Shown here one piece after another: positions 42,493 through 50,987 of a stretch of DNA of 64,000 nt. Position 1 is the first letter of the stretch. Every line of letters starts with the position of its first letter. Source of the stretch: BOKV01 sp041739225 (GTDB lineage: Bacteria > Pseudomonadota > Alphaproteobacteria > Rhizobiales > Rhizobiaceae). The DNA lies in assembly GCA_041739225.1 (NCBI GenBank), contig JBGSOG010000085.1, positions 1-64,000 of the forward strand, given 5' to 3'. The translations under genes and the position numbers were made by a program. A model generated the notes under the pieces. It did no database searches, had not been told where the DNA came from, and saw nothing but the letters and a program-made list of their open reading frames with translations.

Positions 42493-43737
42493 TTGGCAAA
42501 ATCGAAACTTTTTAAAGCCACCGAAATTGAAACTTTCACAAAGCCGGGCCGGTACTTCGACGGCGATGGTTTGCACCTGCTTGTGAAGGAGGGCGGCGCA
42601 AGAAGTTGGGTTTTGCGCTTCATGTTGGGTGGCAAGAGACGTGAACTAGGTTTGGGTGGATATCCCAAAGTCACGTTGGCAAAGGCGCGCAAGCAAGCTG
42701 AAGTCGCTCGAAACGCGCTCTTTGAAGATCGTGATCCAATCGCTGAAAAACGGAGGGTGATTGGCCTTACCTTCAGCGAGGCGGTTGAAAAGTATCTCGC
42801 AGCCAAATTGTCTGAATTCCGAAACGAAAAACACAAGCGGCAATGGCGGGCGACCTTGGATACTTATGCTGGTCCTGTCATTGGGCGAAAGCAGGTCCCA
42901 GATATCTCGGTTCAAGATGTCTTGCGAGTGCTTCACCCGATTTGGAACACCAAGACGGTGACGGCCTCGCGGTTGAGGGGACGAATTGAAAGCGTTCTTG
43001 CCTGGGCAACGGTTTGCGGGTTTCGAAGCGGCGACAATCCGGCGAGATGGTCGGGCAACCTGAAGGAATTGTTACCGAAGCCCAATTCCTTGGCAGATCG
43101 TGAAAATCAGCCTTCGCTCGCACTGTCTGACCTAGCCGCTTGGTTTGCATCGTTGCATCAACGCGAGGGTTTCGCGGCGAGGGCGGTCGAATTTCTTGCG
43201 ATGACTGCAACGCGATCAGGCGAAGTGCGGGGCGCGACATGGTCGGAAATCGACGTGAAGGCGGGCTTGTGGATCATTCCCGCCTCGCGGATGAAAATGA
43301 AACGAGAGCATCGTGTCCCATTATCGGAGTCGGCTCTCGAATTGCTTCGATCGCTGCCAAGGCTCGAAGGTAGCGACATGCTTTTCCCCGCCACAAGGGG
43401 AGGTGCCTTGAGCGACATGAGCTTGTCCGCTGTTATGCGGCGCATGCAGGAATCGGAAGTCAACGCGGGCAACAAAGGGTGGCTGGATCCACGATCCGGG
43501 CGTCCTGCGGTTCCGCACGGGCTTCGCTCTAGTTTCCGCGTATGGGCTGCTGAACGTGGTTATGACAGGGACATGGCTGAACTTCAATTGGCACACCGTG
43601 TCGGAACGGAAGTTGAACGTGCCTATCAGCGTAGCGACATGCTCGAACGGCGTCGTGTGATGATGGCGGATTGGGCCAATTTCTTGGCCGGAAGGGAATC
43701 GGAAAAAGTTGTCCGGCTGAGGCGTTCGGATGGTTAG
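42493..43737 (+). CDS. Tyrosine-type integrase, P4 family
   Basis: A 414-residue site-specific recombinase. The N-terminal DUF4102 arm-binding domain reads PGRYFDGDGLHLLVKEGGARSWVLRF and is followed by a core-binding SAM-like region. The C-terminal catalytic domain has all five residues: R241 (TATRSGEVRGATW), H342 and R345 (PHGLRSSFRVWAAE), H368 (LAHRVG) and the nucleophile Y378 (AYQRSD). P4-type integrases insert islands, often at tRNA 3' ends. The start is TTG 42493, preceded by a GGGGGAAC-rich leader; a weak hairpin CCCTGC/GCAGGG lies at 42445-42469. The last eight bases overlap the next gene. Function secure. Confidence 0.95.
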   Translation: MAKSKLFKATEIETFTKPGRYFDGDGLHLLVKEGGARSWVLRFMLGGKRRELGLGGYPKVTLAKARKQAEVARNALFEDRDPIAEKRRVIGLTFSEAVEKYLAAKLSEFRNEKHKRQWRATLDTYAGPVIGRKQVPDISVQDVLRVLHPIWNTKTVTASRLRGRIESVLAWATVCGFRSGDNPARWSGNLKELLPKPNSLADRENQPSLALSDLAAWFASLHQREGFAARAVEFLAMTATRSGEVRGATWSEIDVKAGLWIIPASRMKMKREHRVPLSESALELLRSLPRLEGSDMLFPATRGGALSDMSLSAVMRRMQESEVNAGNKGWLDPRSGRPAVPHGLRSSFRVWAAERGYDRDMAELQLAHRVGTEVERAYQRSDMLERRRVMMADWANFLAGRESEKVVRLRRSDG

Positions 43738-44452
43738 GGATCCGTTCAACTACTCGCCTGACGATCAAGGAAAAATCTTGGTTGGCCTCAACGCGGCATT
43801 TAAAGAGAATTGCAAGCTTAACGCTCAAGCGCGTGACGCACTAAGCTGGGCAAGCTTAATTCCTATAACTTGGGCCGCTCGGGAATATATCAATTTGATC
43901 CAAGGCGCTCGTAATTCATTGGACAAAAATTCAAACCAAGAGAAACTCAAAAAAACGGTCGATGCTCTCAAAATATCGCTGAAAGAATTTTCCATTCACC
44001 CGATAGAGAAAGCTCGGGTGGAGAATTATTTCGAGCGAAAAAGCCATTCAGAAGAAACATACATTTCCTATGAGCGCGCCGCTTCGAATCTGTATTTTTC
44101 TGATTTGATATCTCCGAGCGGGTTGTCTGAAATTCTTGCTGCCCGATTGATCAAGTCGCGCATGGAAGATCTTCTCGGCGAGATCGAGCAATTGGAAACG
44201 GCAGAACAAAAATGCAGAGCCGCTCGGCACGAGTTCATTCTGAAACTCGCGAAAATATGGATGGATTCATCGGAGAATGAATTCCCAAAAAGCACCTCCG
44301 GGCCGGGAATGCGTTTTCTGCAAGCCGCGCTTTACCCTGCCATGCGGGCAGCCGGTGACTCAACGAAACGTGGCGCGCGGCGAAAATCAACATCTTGGGA
44401 AAAATCGCCCATTTCGGAAGAAGCGATCCTGAAAACAATTTCAAAACAATGA
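43730..44452 (+). CDS. Hypothetical island protein, helical (240 aa)
   Basis: A 240-residue, largely helical and charged protein starting MVRDPFNYSPDDQGKILVGLN. Residues 80-175 are rich in Glu/Lys and could form coiled coils (KLKKTVDALKISLKEF, RMEDLLGEIEQLETAEQKC). There is no signal peptide and no membrane segment. The C-terminal part (RFLQAALYPAMRAAGDSTKRGARRKS) is basic. It overlaps the integrase by eight bases, so the two are probably co-expressed. Codon use is more A+T-rich than the left-hand chromosome, consistent with transfer. No family recognised. Confidence 0.65.
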   Translation: MVRDPFNYSPDDQGKILVGLNAAFKENCKLNAQARDALSWASLIPITWAAREYINLIQGARNSLDKNSNQEKLKKTVDALKISLKEFSIHPIEKARVENYFERKSHSEETYISYERAASNLYFSDLISPSGLSEILAARLIKSRMEDLLGEIEQLETAEQKCRAARHEFILKLAKIWMDSSENEFPKSTSGPGMRFLQAALYPAMRAAGDSTKRGARRKSTSWEKSPISEEAILKTISKQ

Positions 44453-44559
44453 TTTAGATAGGGAAGTTCGGCACGAAATTATTTGCATCGAACTTCATAT
44501 CCACAAAAGTCCAGACGGATAACAATGTTTCCAGCGACGAAAGTTGAAAGGAAACATTC

Positions 44560-44763
44560 ATGGACGAACTCAAAATCATAGACCTGAATCAAGTCTGCGA
44601 GATCACAAGCCTTTCGCGGACGATGATCAACAAATATCGCGGATCTGACCGGTTTCCGCGAGCCGTCCCACTTGGCGAAAAACGCATAGGTTTTCTGAAG
44701 TCTGAAGTCCTTGCGTGGATCTCCGACCGCGTGGCCGAACGTGATCGTAGGGCAGCGGCATGA
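44560..44763 (+). CDS. AlpA-family transcriptional regulator / excisionase-like
   Basis: A 67-residue helix-turn-helix protein with the AlpA/MerR-like winged HTH: LNQVCEITSLSRTMINKYRGSDRFPRAVPLGEKRIGFLKSEVLAWI, shown in parts as VCEITSLSRTMIN, FPRAVPLGEKRIGF and EVLAWI. In P4-like and other islands AlpA activates the integrase or serves as an excision factor. AAAGGAAA precedes the start. Its stop overlaps the next gene (ATGA). Family call is solid; whether it controls this integrase is inference. Confidence 0.88.
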   Translation: MDELKIIDLNQVCEITSLSRTMINKYRGSDRFPRAVPLGEKRIGFLKSEVLAWISDRVAERDRRAAA

Positions 44764-45062
44764 CCTGCGATTCCTCGGAAATAGGTGAGGCTGCAGCCTG
44801 GTTGATTGCCAGCCAAAAGCCGAGAGGCCGCAGCCTGGTGCCAGCACTTCGCAAGCGGTTCGGACTGAGCGCTGAAGGCGCACTTGCGGCCGTGGTGAAG
44901 GCCGATGCAATCCGCCGGGCGCAAGGCAAAACGAGAGTGAAGCGCTCAATTAAAAACCGCCCGACTAAGGCCGAGCGGTTTAAGGTTTCCTACGCGATGT
45001 CCATTCCGCGCAAGAGAGAACATAGCGGGAACCGTTGCGCTGATCAAGGGGCTGCACGATGA
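44760..45062 (+). CDS. Hypothetical island protein (100 aa)
   Basis: A 100-residue basic protein. The first half (EIGEAAAWLIASQKPRGRSLVPALRKRFGLSAEGALAAV) resembles a small helical DNA-binding module with a putative HTH around residues 28-48, as is common in alphaproteobacterial islands next to AlpA. The second half is very basic (RVKRSIKNRPTKAERFK). It overlaps AlpA and the following gene by four bases each (ATGA), so it is a middle gene of a coupled set. No named family recognised. Confidence 0.6.
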   Translation: MTCDSSEIGEAAAWLIASQKPRGRSLVPALRKRFGLSAEGALAAVVKADAIRRAQGKTRVKRSIKNRPTKAERFKVSYAMSIPRKREHSGNRCADQGAAR

Positions 45063-45856
45063 GTGCGGCGACAAATCAAATCAAGGTTGGCAATTGCGTC
45101 ATTGCAGAGCGCAAAGCTTCGAACCGGACAATAATTCTCGCGAATCTTCGGTTGCGTGAAATTGAAAAAGTCATTGTTTGTCGGCATGGACAAACCATCC
45201 CGGACACGGACGATGGGATGATCTACATTCACGCAGCCGGACTTAATGGCGCGGCCGAGACCCTTTTTGGATGGTGTTCACGCTGGGCGCCGTGGGCGTC
45301 CGAAGATTTGATCGAAAATGTTGCAAAAGCTGTTTCAAACAGAAAAAACATTCAAAAACCGGATGCTGTAGCCAAGCTTTTGAGTGTCAATTTTGCAGAG
45401 CGCGAGCGGCTTGGTTTGCGCACTATTGGCGCAAATGATGTCTCATCGAAAAAGCGGAAATCGATTGTGAAGGCGCTCAAACGCCAGCGTGATCGTGATC
45501 GAATGCTGGCAAAAAGGCGAGCACAGGGCCGGACAAAGCGGTCGGTCTATGAAGCAAAATCGCTTTCGCATTTGGAGCCATGGGTTGCCGAAGGAATTTC
45601 ACGGGCAACCTGGTATCGACGCCGCTGTGAGACAGGTCAGTCGCGAATAGAGTCTCCCCGGAATGGCGACACACTTGTCTCAAATCTTCTCTCAGATCCT
45701 GAAATCGAAAGCAATCAAGCGTCCGCAAGGGAAAATATCATCTCCCAAAAAGGCAGCCGGAAAATGCGCAGCATGGGTTCGGGCCTGCCCGAAAGCCGGG
45801 GTTTGGGGGCTGCTTCCAGCCCCCATGGCGAAGCCCAAAGGAGTGAGCCGCGATGA
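45059..45856 (+). CDS. Hypothetical island protein with basic HTH-like segment (265 aa)
   Basis: A 265-residue protein starting MSAATNQIKVGNCVIAER. Residues 75-170 hold a recurrent alphaproteobacterial element motif: WCSRWAPWASEDLIENVA, LSVNFAERERLGLRTIGA, a long basic helix (KRQRDRDRMLAKRRAQGRTKRSVYEA) and PWVAEGISRATWYRRR, which reads like a helix-turn-helix with the recognition helix at the end. I know this arrangement from rhizobial islands, where it is annotated only as hypothetical. The C-terminal 70 residues are low complexity. The gene overlaps both neighbours by four bases. A DNA-binding role is inferred. Confidence 0.65.
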   Translation: MSAATNQIKVGNCVIAERKASNRTIILANLRLREIEKVIVCRHGQTIPDTDDGMIYIHAAGLNGAAETLFGWCSRWAPWASEDLIENVAKAVSNRKNIQKPDAVAKLLSVNFAERERLGLRTIGANDVSSKKRKSIVKALKRQRDRDRMLAKRRAQGRTKRSVYEAKSLSHLEPWVAEGISRATWYRRRCETGQSRIESPRNGDTLVSNLLSDPEIESNQASARENIISQKGSRKMRSMGSGLPESRGLGAASSPHGEAQRSEPR

Positions 45857-46101
45857 AAACGATTCCTTTCCCGGTTGATCAACGCACTTTCGTAATTCGA
45901 AGAGTCGCGCGCGCGGTGATTCATGATGCCGAAAACGCTGATCACGAAATCAGAGTCGCTTGCGCGCGCGAAGCCCGACGACTTGCTGATCTCGGAATGA
46001 AGCCGCCTGAAGTCCGCAAAGCTGTCGATGCGTTTTGCGATGAAATTGCGCGCGAACACCAAAGCCTAACCGAAGCGCAGTACGTCGGCGGCGCGGCATA
46101 A
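45853..46101 (+). CDS. Hypothetical island protein (82 aa)
   Basis: An 82-residue helical protein starting MKTIPFPVDQRTFVIRRVAR, with ACAREARRLADLGMKPPEVRKAVDAFCDEIAREH in the middle and end. No signal peptide or membrane segment. It overlaps the preceding gene by four bases (ATGA) and closes the AlpA-led string of coupled small genes; the next gene is 24 bases on. Family unknown. Confidence 0.6.
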   Translation: MKTIPFPVDQRTFVIRRVARAVIHDAENADHEIRVACAREARRLADLGMKPPEVRKAVDAFCDEIAREHQSLTEAQYVGGAA

Positions 46102-46125
46102 CTCAAAATCAATGGAGAACTGAAA

Positions 46126-46545
46126 ATGCAAAAATCTCGCGGAATGTTGGAGTATTCGGAAAGTGTCCTCGCCAGTCGATTGGCAGGCACGAAAACTGAG
46201 GCGGCCTTCGTTGAATATTCGAAAGCCAGAATGATGGACGCCACAGATATGTGGAGCCTTGCATCTGCGATTTTAGCAGATGCCGATGCAGGTGCTTTCG
46301 CAAAGCCGGAAGCCAAAACGCCAGCCTTGTTCAAGGCTGCAACCTCCCCAGGGGCCTCGCAGCCGGCGGTGAAAACTGAGCCAGTAACTGAGCCGAATCC
46401 TGAGCCGATTGCTTCTGCAAAATCCTTTGCACAAGTGGTTCGAGAAATGAACGGTGAGAAGCTCACGCCGGCAAAAGCTGGCTGGGCAAAAGCCGCCGAA
46501 CAAGCCAATGCGGCTCTCGGCCCTGCAGCAGTGGCGGTGATCTGA
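46126..46545 (+). CDS. Hypothetical island protein with Pro/Glu-rich linker (139 aa)
   Basis: A 139-residue protein. Residues 1-60 are helical (MLEYSESVLASRLAGTKTEAAFVEYSKARMM), residues 65-100 are a Pro/Ala/Glu-rich linker (TEPVTEPNPEPIASA), and residues 100-139 form another short helical region (FAQVVREMNGEKLTPAKAGWAKAAEQANAAL). A GGAGA stands before the start and one base separates its stop from the next gene. No family is recognised. The two-domain-with-linker layout could suit a scaffold or adaptor, but this is only an impression. Confidence 0.55.
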   Translation: MQKSRGMLEYSESVLASRLAGTKTEAAFVEYSKARMMDATDMWSLASAILADADAGAFAKPEAKTPALFKAATSPGASQPAVKTEPVTEPNPEPIASAKSFAQVVREMNGEKLTPAKAGWAKAAEQANAALGPAAVAVI

Positions 46546-46546
46546 A

Positions 46547-47620
46547 ATGGCGATTTTCAAAACAAATCCAGTTACCGATGCTGAAGCCGCACTCGCCGGT
46601 ATCGAGCGCAACATCAACAAAACCCGTGATCGTTTGGTCGCGGCGGAAGATGCACTGCAAAAATCGCAGGACGCAAAGCGAGAGGCAATGGCTGGCGAAG
46701 AGGCCACCTTTGAAAAGGCGGTTGTCATTGCCGTCAAAGCTGAGCGCGAAGCAGGCGATCTTCGGAGCGTGCTTGACGATCTCGAAGCCGCCAAGGCAGC
46801 GGCGGAATCAAAACTGGCGATTGCGAGAGAAACGGAAGAGCGTGAAAAACAGGCCATCCGCCTGGAGCAAACAGCCGCAAATGTAACGGCGCCTGCCCAG
46901 GCGATTGATCGACTGGCAAAGCAGCTCGCAATTGAATTCGAAAAGCTGCAGGCGGCGATTGGCCTTGACTTCGGCGCCTTTTATTTCCGGGACTACGAGC
47001 GCCCCGCAGGACGGCTCGAAAAAGGAACCCCAGCCAGCGCCCGCGAAGTTGTCTCCGCAGTCCTTGCCAATGCCATTCAAAACGCAATCCCCGATGCTTT
47101 TGATCGCGGTCAGGGCGAAGGCAACCGGCTATTTGCAGTTGGCGATGTAGCAGGTGTGCCAACGCTTATGCGGGTGGAACCAGGCGAAACGTATAGCGGC
47201 GCTGAAACCGCAAAGGCCATGGTGACTGAACGCTTGCGCAAAGTTGCAGTAGCGGTGCGAAGCGGTGAAGCCCCGATCACGGCCGGGACACAAGCGCCTT
47301 GGGTACCGGAGCCGCCGCGTCCGGCTCCGATCCCTGAAGTGGAGATGATTGCGATCAAACCCTTCAAATTTGTCAGCAGCAACTGGGGCGTCAAAGAAAT
47401 GATCCACACGCACTTTAAGGCGCTCATTCCAGAGCCGGTAGCCATCCTCGCCGAAGCTCAAGGCCTTGCACATCGAATTGGGAGCGCTGAAGCCGACGCC
47501 CTTCTGGAGGAGCTTGCCCAATACCGCCGGCATAACCCCGCGTACCTTTTCGACGAGCCCGGCGATTTCGTCGACTTCGGAGATCCCTGCGGTTTCATGA
47601 ATGAGGAATTGGCAGCATGA
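46547..47620 (+). CDS. Hypothetical coiled-coil island protein (357 aa)
   Basis: A 357-residue protein. Residues 10-115 are strongly predicted coiled coil by eye (heptad-like AEAALAGIERNINKTRDRLVAAEDALQKSQ and RSVLDDLEAAKAAAESKLAIARETEEREKQ, in parts). A compact region around 120-230 follows (LAKQLAIEFEKLQAAIGLDFGAF), then a proline-rich hinge (WVPEPPRPAPIPEVE) and a C-terminal folded segment. Arrangement and position before a tape-measure gene would fit a phage structural or scaffold protein, but no family match is recognised. It overlaps the next gene by four bases. Confidence 0.6.
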   Translation: MAIFKTNPVTDAEAALAGIERNINKTRDRLVAAEDALQKSQDAKREAMAGEEATFEKAVVIAVKAEREAGDLRSVLDDLEAAKAAAESKLAIARETEEREKQAIRLEQTAANVTAPAQAIDRLAKQLAIEFEKLQAAIGLDFGAFYFRDYERPAGRLEKGTPASAREVVSAVLANAIQNAIPDAFDRGQGEGNRLFAVGDVAGVPTLMRVEPGETYSGAETAKAMVTERLRKVAVAVRSGEAPITAGTQAPWVPEPPRPAPIPEVEMIAIKPFKFVSSNWGVKEMIHTHFKALIPEPVAILAEAQGLAHRIGSAEADALLEELAQYRRHNPAYLFDEPGDFVDFGDPCGFMNEELAA

Positions 47621-47946
47621 AACCGCCGGTACCGCATTGTCTCGAAGCGATAAAGCCGGGCGATGAAGCCCGGCTTGCAGACGAACTCAATTCGATTGGC
47701 CGGAAAATGGAGACGGCAGCAAGGGCAACACTCGAAGCAACCTCGATCTGCAAGGAGGTGGCTGAGCTGCTTGATCAAATCATTGAGGCAAATCGTCTGC
47801 ATATCGAGGTGCACGGCACTTCACTCACGATGGCCGAACAAGACAACGAAATGGCCACCATCAAAATCATCATAGGCCCGCTAGCCAATGGCGCTGGTTA
47901 TGTGGATCCCGACAAGCCGGTTCAAGCCGGGAGCGCCGTGCAATGA
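47617..47946 (+). CDS. Hypothetical island protein (109 aa)
   Basis: A 109-residue acidic helical protein. The core ADELNSIGRKMETAARATLEATSICKEVAELLDQIIEANRLHIEVHG (seen in parts as ADELNSIGRKMETAAR and KEVAELLDQIIEANRL) suggests a long helix or helical hairpin; the C-terminal quarter is more extended. Overlap with the upstream coiled-coil gene is four bases (ATGA), and with the next frame four bases. Family unknown. Confidence 0.6.
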   Translation: MKPPVPHCLEAIKPGDEARLADELNSIGRKMETAARATLEATSICKEVAELLDQIIEANRLHIEVHGTSLTMAEQDNEMATIKIIIGPLANGAGYVDPDKPVQAGSAVQ

Positions 47947-48329
47947 TCTGCAATGGCACAGGCAAGTGGACAGGTGAGAGACAGGCACCATGGCCCGGAG
48001 GGTGGAGAGAGAGGGCAACAGCCGCACTCACCATGCCACCGCCACAGGCGTCTGCACTTGCCCTGCCCTTGCCTCGCCAGCACGCTCTTGACCGATGCCA
48101 GCCCTGCTACCACCCACCCAGCCACACACAAAGCACCTGTCAAGCCACCCCAGCCCGTGCCTACTGTCAAAAAACACTTAGGGACCGTGTTTGCCCTGCG
48201 CCTGCCGCGAAGCGCCGCTCCCGGGTATTCGCGCAATTTATCTCACCCATGAGGGCTTCTTCCGTAATTCGTCGCAAAATTGCAAAAACCGGCAAAATCC
48301 TCACAAAATCGGAGTCAAAGCATGGCTAG
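47943..48329 (+). CDS. Doubtful ORF over a compositionally odd segment (128 aa)
   Basis: A 128-codon frame linked to the previous gene by ATGA, which is its main support. The start (MICNGTGKWTGERQAPWPGGW) could be a degenerate zinc-ribbon-like or glycine-turn motif, but from residue 30 the translation becomes a Pro/Ala/His/Cys-rich string with no secondary structure logic, and the DNA beneath is CpG-poor and rich in CCA/CAC, unlike any neighbour. The frame overlaps the start of the tape-measure gene. It may be a short real gene that has drifted, or a non-coding spacer with a cis function. Confidence 0.25.
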   Translation: MICNGTGKWTGERQAPWPGGWRERATAALTMPPPQASALALPLPRQHALDRCQPCYHPPSHTQSTCQATPARAYCQKTLRDRVCPAPAAKRRSRVFAQFISPMRASSVIRRKIAKTGKILTKSESKHG

Positions 48330-50556
48330 AACCTTCATCGGCGAGCTTGTTCTCAAGCTGCAGGACCAAATGAGCGCCGGAGCGAAACGCGCCGCCGCAA
48401 CCACGTCGTCTGCGTTGCGAGATATCGAGCGGAATGCCGACCGGCTGGGCAAAGCGCAGTGGGGCGTTTCCTTCCAAAGGCAGCTAGATCGGCTTGGCGT
48501 TTCCGGACGCGAACTTGATACGGTCAAGCGGTCCTGGGCAGATCTGCACCGGAGCATGGCTTCCCAGAACCTCAACAAGACCCTTCAGAAGTCCAATATC
48601 TCCGCATGGCGGGTTTCAACGCTTCAGCATTTTAGCGCCGTGCGCGCCGGTATGCAGGCCACGGCCGCGAGTGCCCGCAATCTGCAGCGCACGATGGCGA
48701 CATTGATTCGGCCTGGTTACATAATGGCAGGCGGCTACACGGGCGGCTATGTCGCCGCGACACTGGGAAGAGAAGCGCTCAAGGCAGCATCCGAAGGGCA
48801 GCGCCAACAGGCCCAGGCAAATTACGCCGGATTGAGCGGCGGTGAGCAGCAACAAATCAAGTCGGTTTCTGATGCCTTGGCGATGAAATACCGACTTTTC
48901 GATGCCCAGGTCTTCGAAATGGTCAAGGATGCGGCGCTCAACATGCCGTCGACCGACGTCGCGACTAAGGTTGCCGAGCCAATGGCAAAGGCATTGCTCG
49001 TGCTTCAGAATTTGTTCGATGACAAAGGGGCTGCAGTCGAAGGACTTCGCCGGTTCAACCGGGCGATGGACAACATCGAAAAGATCCAGCCCGAAGAATA
49101 TACCCGCATGCTTGAGGGCTACATCAAGGCCCAGCAAGTGATCGGCAAGGACATGGATCCCGGCGCCTTTGAGGAGGCGATCAAGTATTCCCGCTCGGCC
49201 GGCAAGGTGCACAGCGAAGAATTCCTGACTACCTGGCTGCCGCAGTTCATCTCGCAGCTTGGCGGATCCAATGCCGGTACCGTGACACGCGCCGCCTTTG
49301 ATCAGTTCATCGTGGGAAGGGCTTCCAAGCAAGCGCTGAAGCAGCAAGAAGCCTATGGTCTCAGGGGCAAAGACGGATCCCTGATCAACGAAGAACTCTT
49401 CGGCCAGAATCCGGTGCGCTGGATGGCTGAGGTCTTGATGCCTCAACTGAAGAAAGCCGGCGTCGACGTAGAAGACGAAGTCGAACTCGCCCGTGTCGTT
49501 GGCCAACTCACCAACAACCGGATGTCGAGTGACTTCGTCATGACGGCGCTGCTTTCATACGATCAGATGCTTCGTGTCGCCGATCGGATGAAAAAGGCCA
49601 GCGGCCTTTCGGCAGCCGACACCGTTCAAGACAAAGATCCGTTCGCCAGTTGGCAGGGGCTGAAAGACTCCCTGTCAAATCTCGCAGCGGCCACAGTGCC
49701 TATCCAGACAATTGCAGCCGGGCTCAACAACCTGGCCGACACGATCAACCGGCTATCGGCTGCAGTAAACGCCAATCCCACGTTCGGCGGCATGGCTGCT
49801 TTGGGCGGTGGCGCCGTTGCCGCCTTTGGAGCCTACAAGGCAGGGCAAGGCGTTTGGGCTCTGATCACCGCAGGGGTGAGCCTGCAGACAGCGGCAACCA
49901 TGCTCCAGAGTGCTGCGATCGCCCAGGGCGGCGGTGGGGCGCTTGGTGGTATGGCGAAGAAGGGCGGGATGCTTGGCGCGCTCAGCATGCCGCAGTTGCT
50001 TGCAGGTGGAGCGATAGCGGGTGGCAGTGTCTATGCCATTCGAAAGCTTAGTGAAGCCAATCACAAGGGCAACCTACAGCCCGCCGGTAAGCGGTATGAT
50101 CAAGGGGCGGCACAGAACGCCGCGAACAATTATCGCCAGTTCCATGGCGTCCATTTCGAAGGTGGCAGACACCGCGCCTATGCCGGGGCCGGGCCCCTCC
50201 CGAATGGTGACAGCGGCGTCCAGTATATCTCGCCAACTGGTGGGCCAAGAGGCCGTCTTGGTCCGAGACGCGAACTCGCAGGTAACGCCACACCGTTTCC
50301 GACGCCAAGGCCGGACTTCAACGCAGCAGTGCAGGAATCAAAACAGGCCGGGGCGGAGATCGAAAGCAATCTCAGCGTGACAGCAACACCGCAGGTTGAT
50401 TCATCGTCAATCGACATTGCCATCGCCAAGGCCAGGCAGCTTCTCGGCTTGTTGCAATCGGCCGGGGCAGCATCGGCAAGGGCAGTTTCTTCGGCCAATG
50501 CGGCAAATCAGTCTTTGCGAAGCAGCTTGTCAGATTTTGGAGTCAGCCCGGAGTGA
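48322..50556 (+). CDS. Phage tail tape-measure protein
   Basis: A 744-residue protein from ATG 48322 (GGAG eight bases upstream). It has the tape-measure pattern: a helical, Ala/Gln-rich N-terminal region (SAGAKRAAATTSSALRDIERN), a long helical middle, hydrophobic segments near 460-560 (AAATVPIQTIAAGLNNLADTI; GGMAALGGGAVAAFGAYKAG), and a Gly/Ser-rich flexible end. Tape-measure proteins set tail length and help genome passage through the host membrane. The usual neighbours (tail assembly chaperones upstream, distal tail proteins downstream) are missing, so this copy is isolated. Its end overlaps the divergent XRE gene by 14 bases. Identification is by general pattern and moderately firm. Confidence 0.72.
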   Translation: MARTFIGELVLKLQDQMSAGAKRAAATTSSALRDIERNADRLGKAQWGVSFQRQLDRLGVSGRELDTVKRSWADLHRSMASQNLNKTLQKSNISAWRVSTLQHFSAVRAGMQATAASARNLQRTMATLIRPGYIMAGGYTGGYVAATLGREALKAASEGQRQQAQANYAGLSGGEQQQIKSVSDALAMKYRLFDAQVFEMVKDAALNMPSTDVATKVAEPMAKALLVLQNLFDDKGAAVEGLRRFNRAMDNIEKIQPEEYTRMLEGYIKAQQVIGKDMDPGAFEEAIKYSRSAGKVHSEEFLTTWLPQFISQLGGSNAGTVTRAAFDQFIVGRASKQALKQQEAYGLRGKDGSLINEELFGQNPVRWMAEVLMPQLKKAGVDVEDEVELARVVGQLTNNRMSSDFVMTALLSYDQMLRVADRMKKASGLSAADTVQDKDPFASWQGLKDSLSNLAAATVPIQTIAAGLNNLADTINRLSAAVNANPTFGGMAALGGGAVAAFGAYKAGQGVWALITAGVSLQTAATMLQSAAIAQGGGGALGGMAKKGGMLGALSMPQLLAGGAIAGGSVYAIRKLSEANHKGNLQPAGKRYDQGAAQNAANNYRQFHGVHFEGGRHRAYAGAGPLPNGDSGVQYISPTGGPRGRLGPRRELAGNATPFPTPRPDFNAAVQESKQAGAEIESNLSVTATPQVDSSSIDIAIAKARQLLGLLQSAGAASARAVSSANAANQSLRSSLSDFGVSPE

Positions 50557-50797
50557 GAAAGAAGCCCGACTTTGCCATCCTGACGCCATGGCCTTTTTCA
50601 TCCGCTGGAATGAACTCGATTCCAGCGTCCAGAAAAGCGCGTTCGATGTTGCGCAAAGTACCGGCATGGCCGTCCAAATCACCCTCTTGGGCCTCAAGGC
50701 GTTTGATGGTCGCAGTTCCGATTCCTGATAATTTGGAGAGATCGGCTTGCGTCCATTTCAGCAAACCCCTGGCTGCCCTGATTTGTGCTGCATTCAA
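50543..50797 (-). CDS. XRE-family HTH transcriptional repressor
   Basis: An 84-residue Cro/CI-type DNA-binding protein. The helix-turn-helix covers QIRAARGLLKWTQADLSKLSGIGTATIKRLE (in parts: RAARGLLKWTQADLSKLSG and GTATIKRLEAQ), followed by LRNIERAFLDAGIEFIPADE, the standard C-terminal helix of this subclass, and a short FFLTPG-like tail. It reads leftwards against the tape-measure gene. The 190-base spacer to the gene at 50988 carries an inverted repeat and two TTTGAT direct repeats that could be its operator. It would control its own transcription and the rightward gene set. Confidence 0.85.
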   Translation of the reverse strand: MNAAQIRAARGLLKWTQADLSKLSGIGTATIKRLEAQEGDLDGHAGTLRNIERAFLDAGIEFIPADEKGHGVRMAKSGFFLTPG

Positions 50798-50821
50798 GCC
50801 GGTGATCCTTCATGTTCATAA

Positions 50822-50873
50822 TTTGATACGAAAGGGATTGTTATTTGATCCAATAGACGCTATTTAATCCCTT
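50822..50873. promoter_or_regulatory. Candidate operator of the XRE repressor
   Basis: The spacer between the XRE gene and the rightward operon holds an 8-base inverted repeat, AAGGGATT (50832-50839) with AATCCCTT (50866-50873). It also has two direct repeats, TTTGATAC (50822-50829) and TTTGATCC (50844-50851), 22 bases apart, close to two helical turns. Such spacing suits cooperative dimer binding. Promoter boxes could not be assigned. Confidence 0.45.
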
Positions 50874-50987
50874 GCGGATCATTTCGCAAGTTCTTTTGAG
50901 CAAGCGAAACAATCCAGAAAGGGGCCCACCTGGGCAATGGAAAAGGAACTCAACCCATGACTAAACCAACCAGAAAAGAGGTTCCCA

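Noticed and set aside
47950..48200. CRISPR-like or tandem repeat array
   Set aside because: The segment is repetitive in flavour (CCA/CAC runs) but has no regularly spaced identical units.
48616..49506. 296-codon minus-strand frame
   Set aside because: Antisense to the tape-measure gene; translation lacks secondary structure logic and any family.
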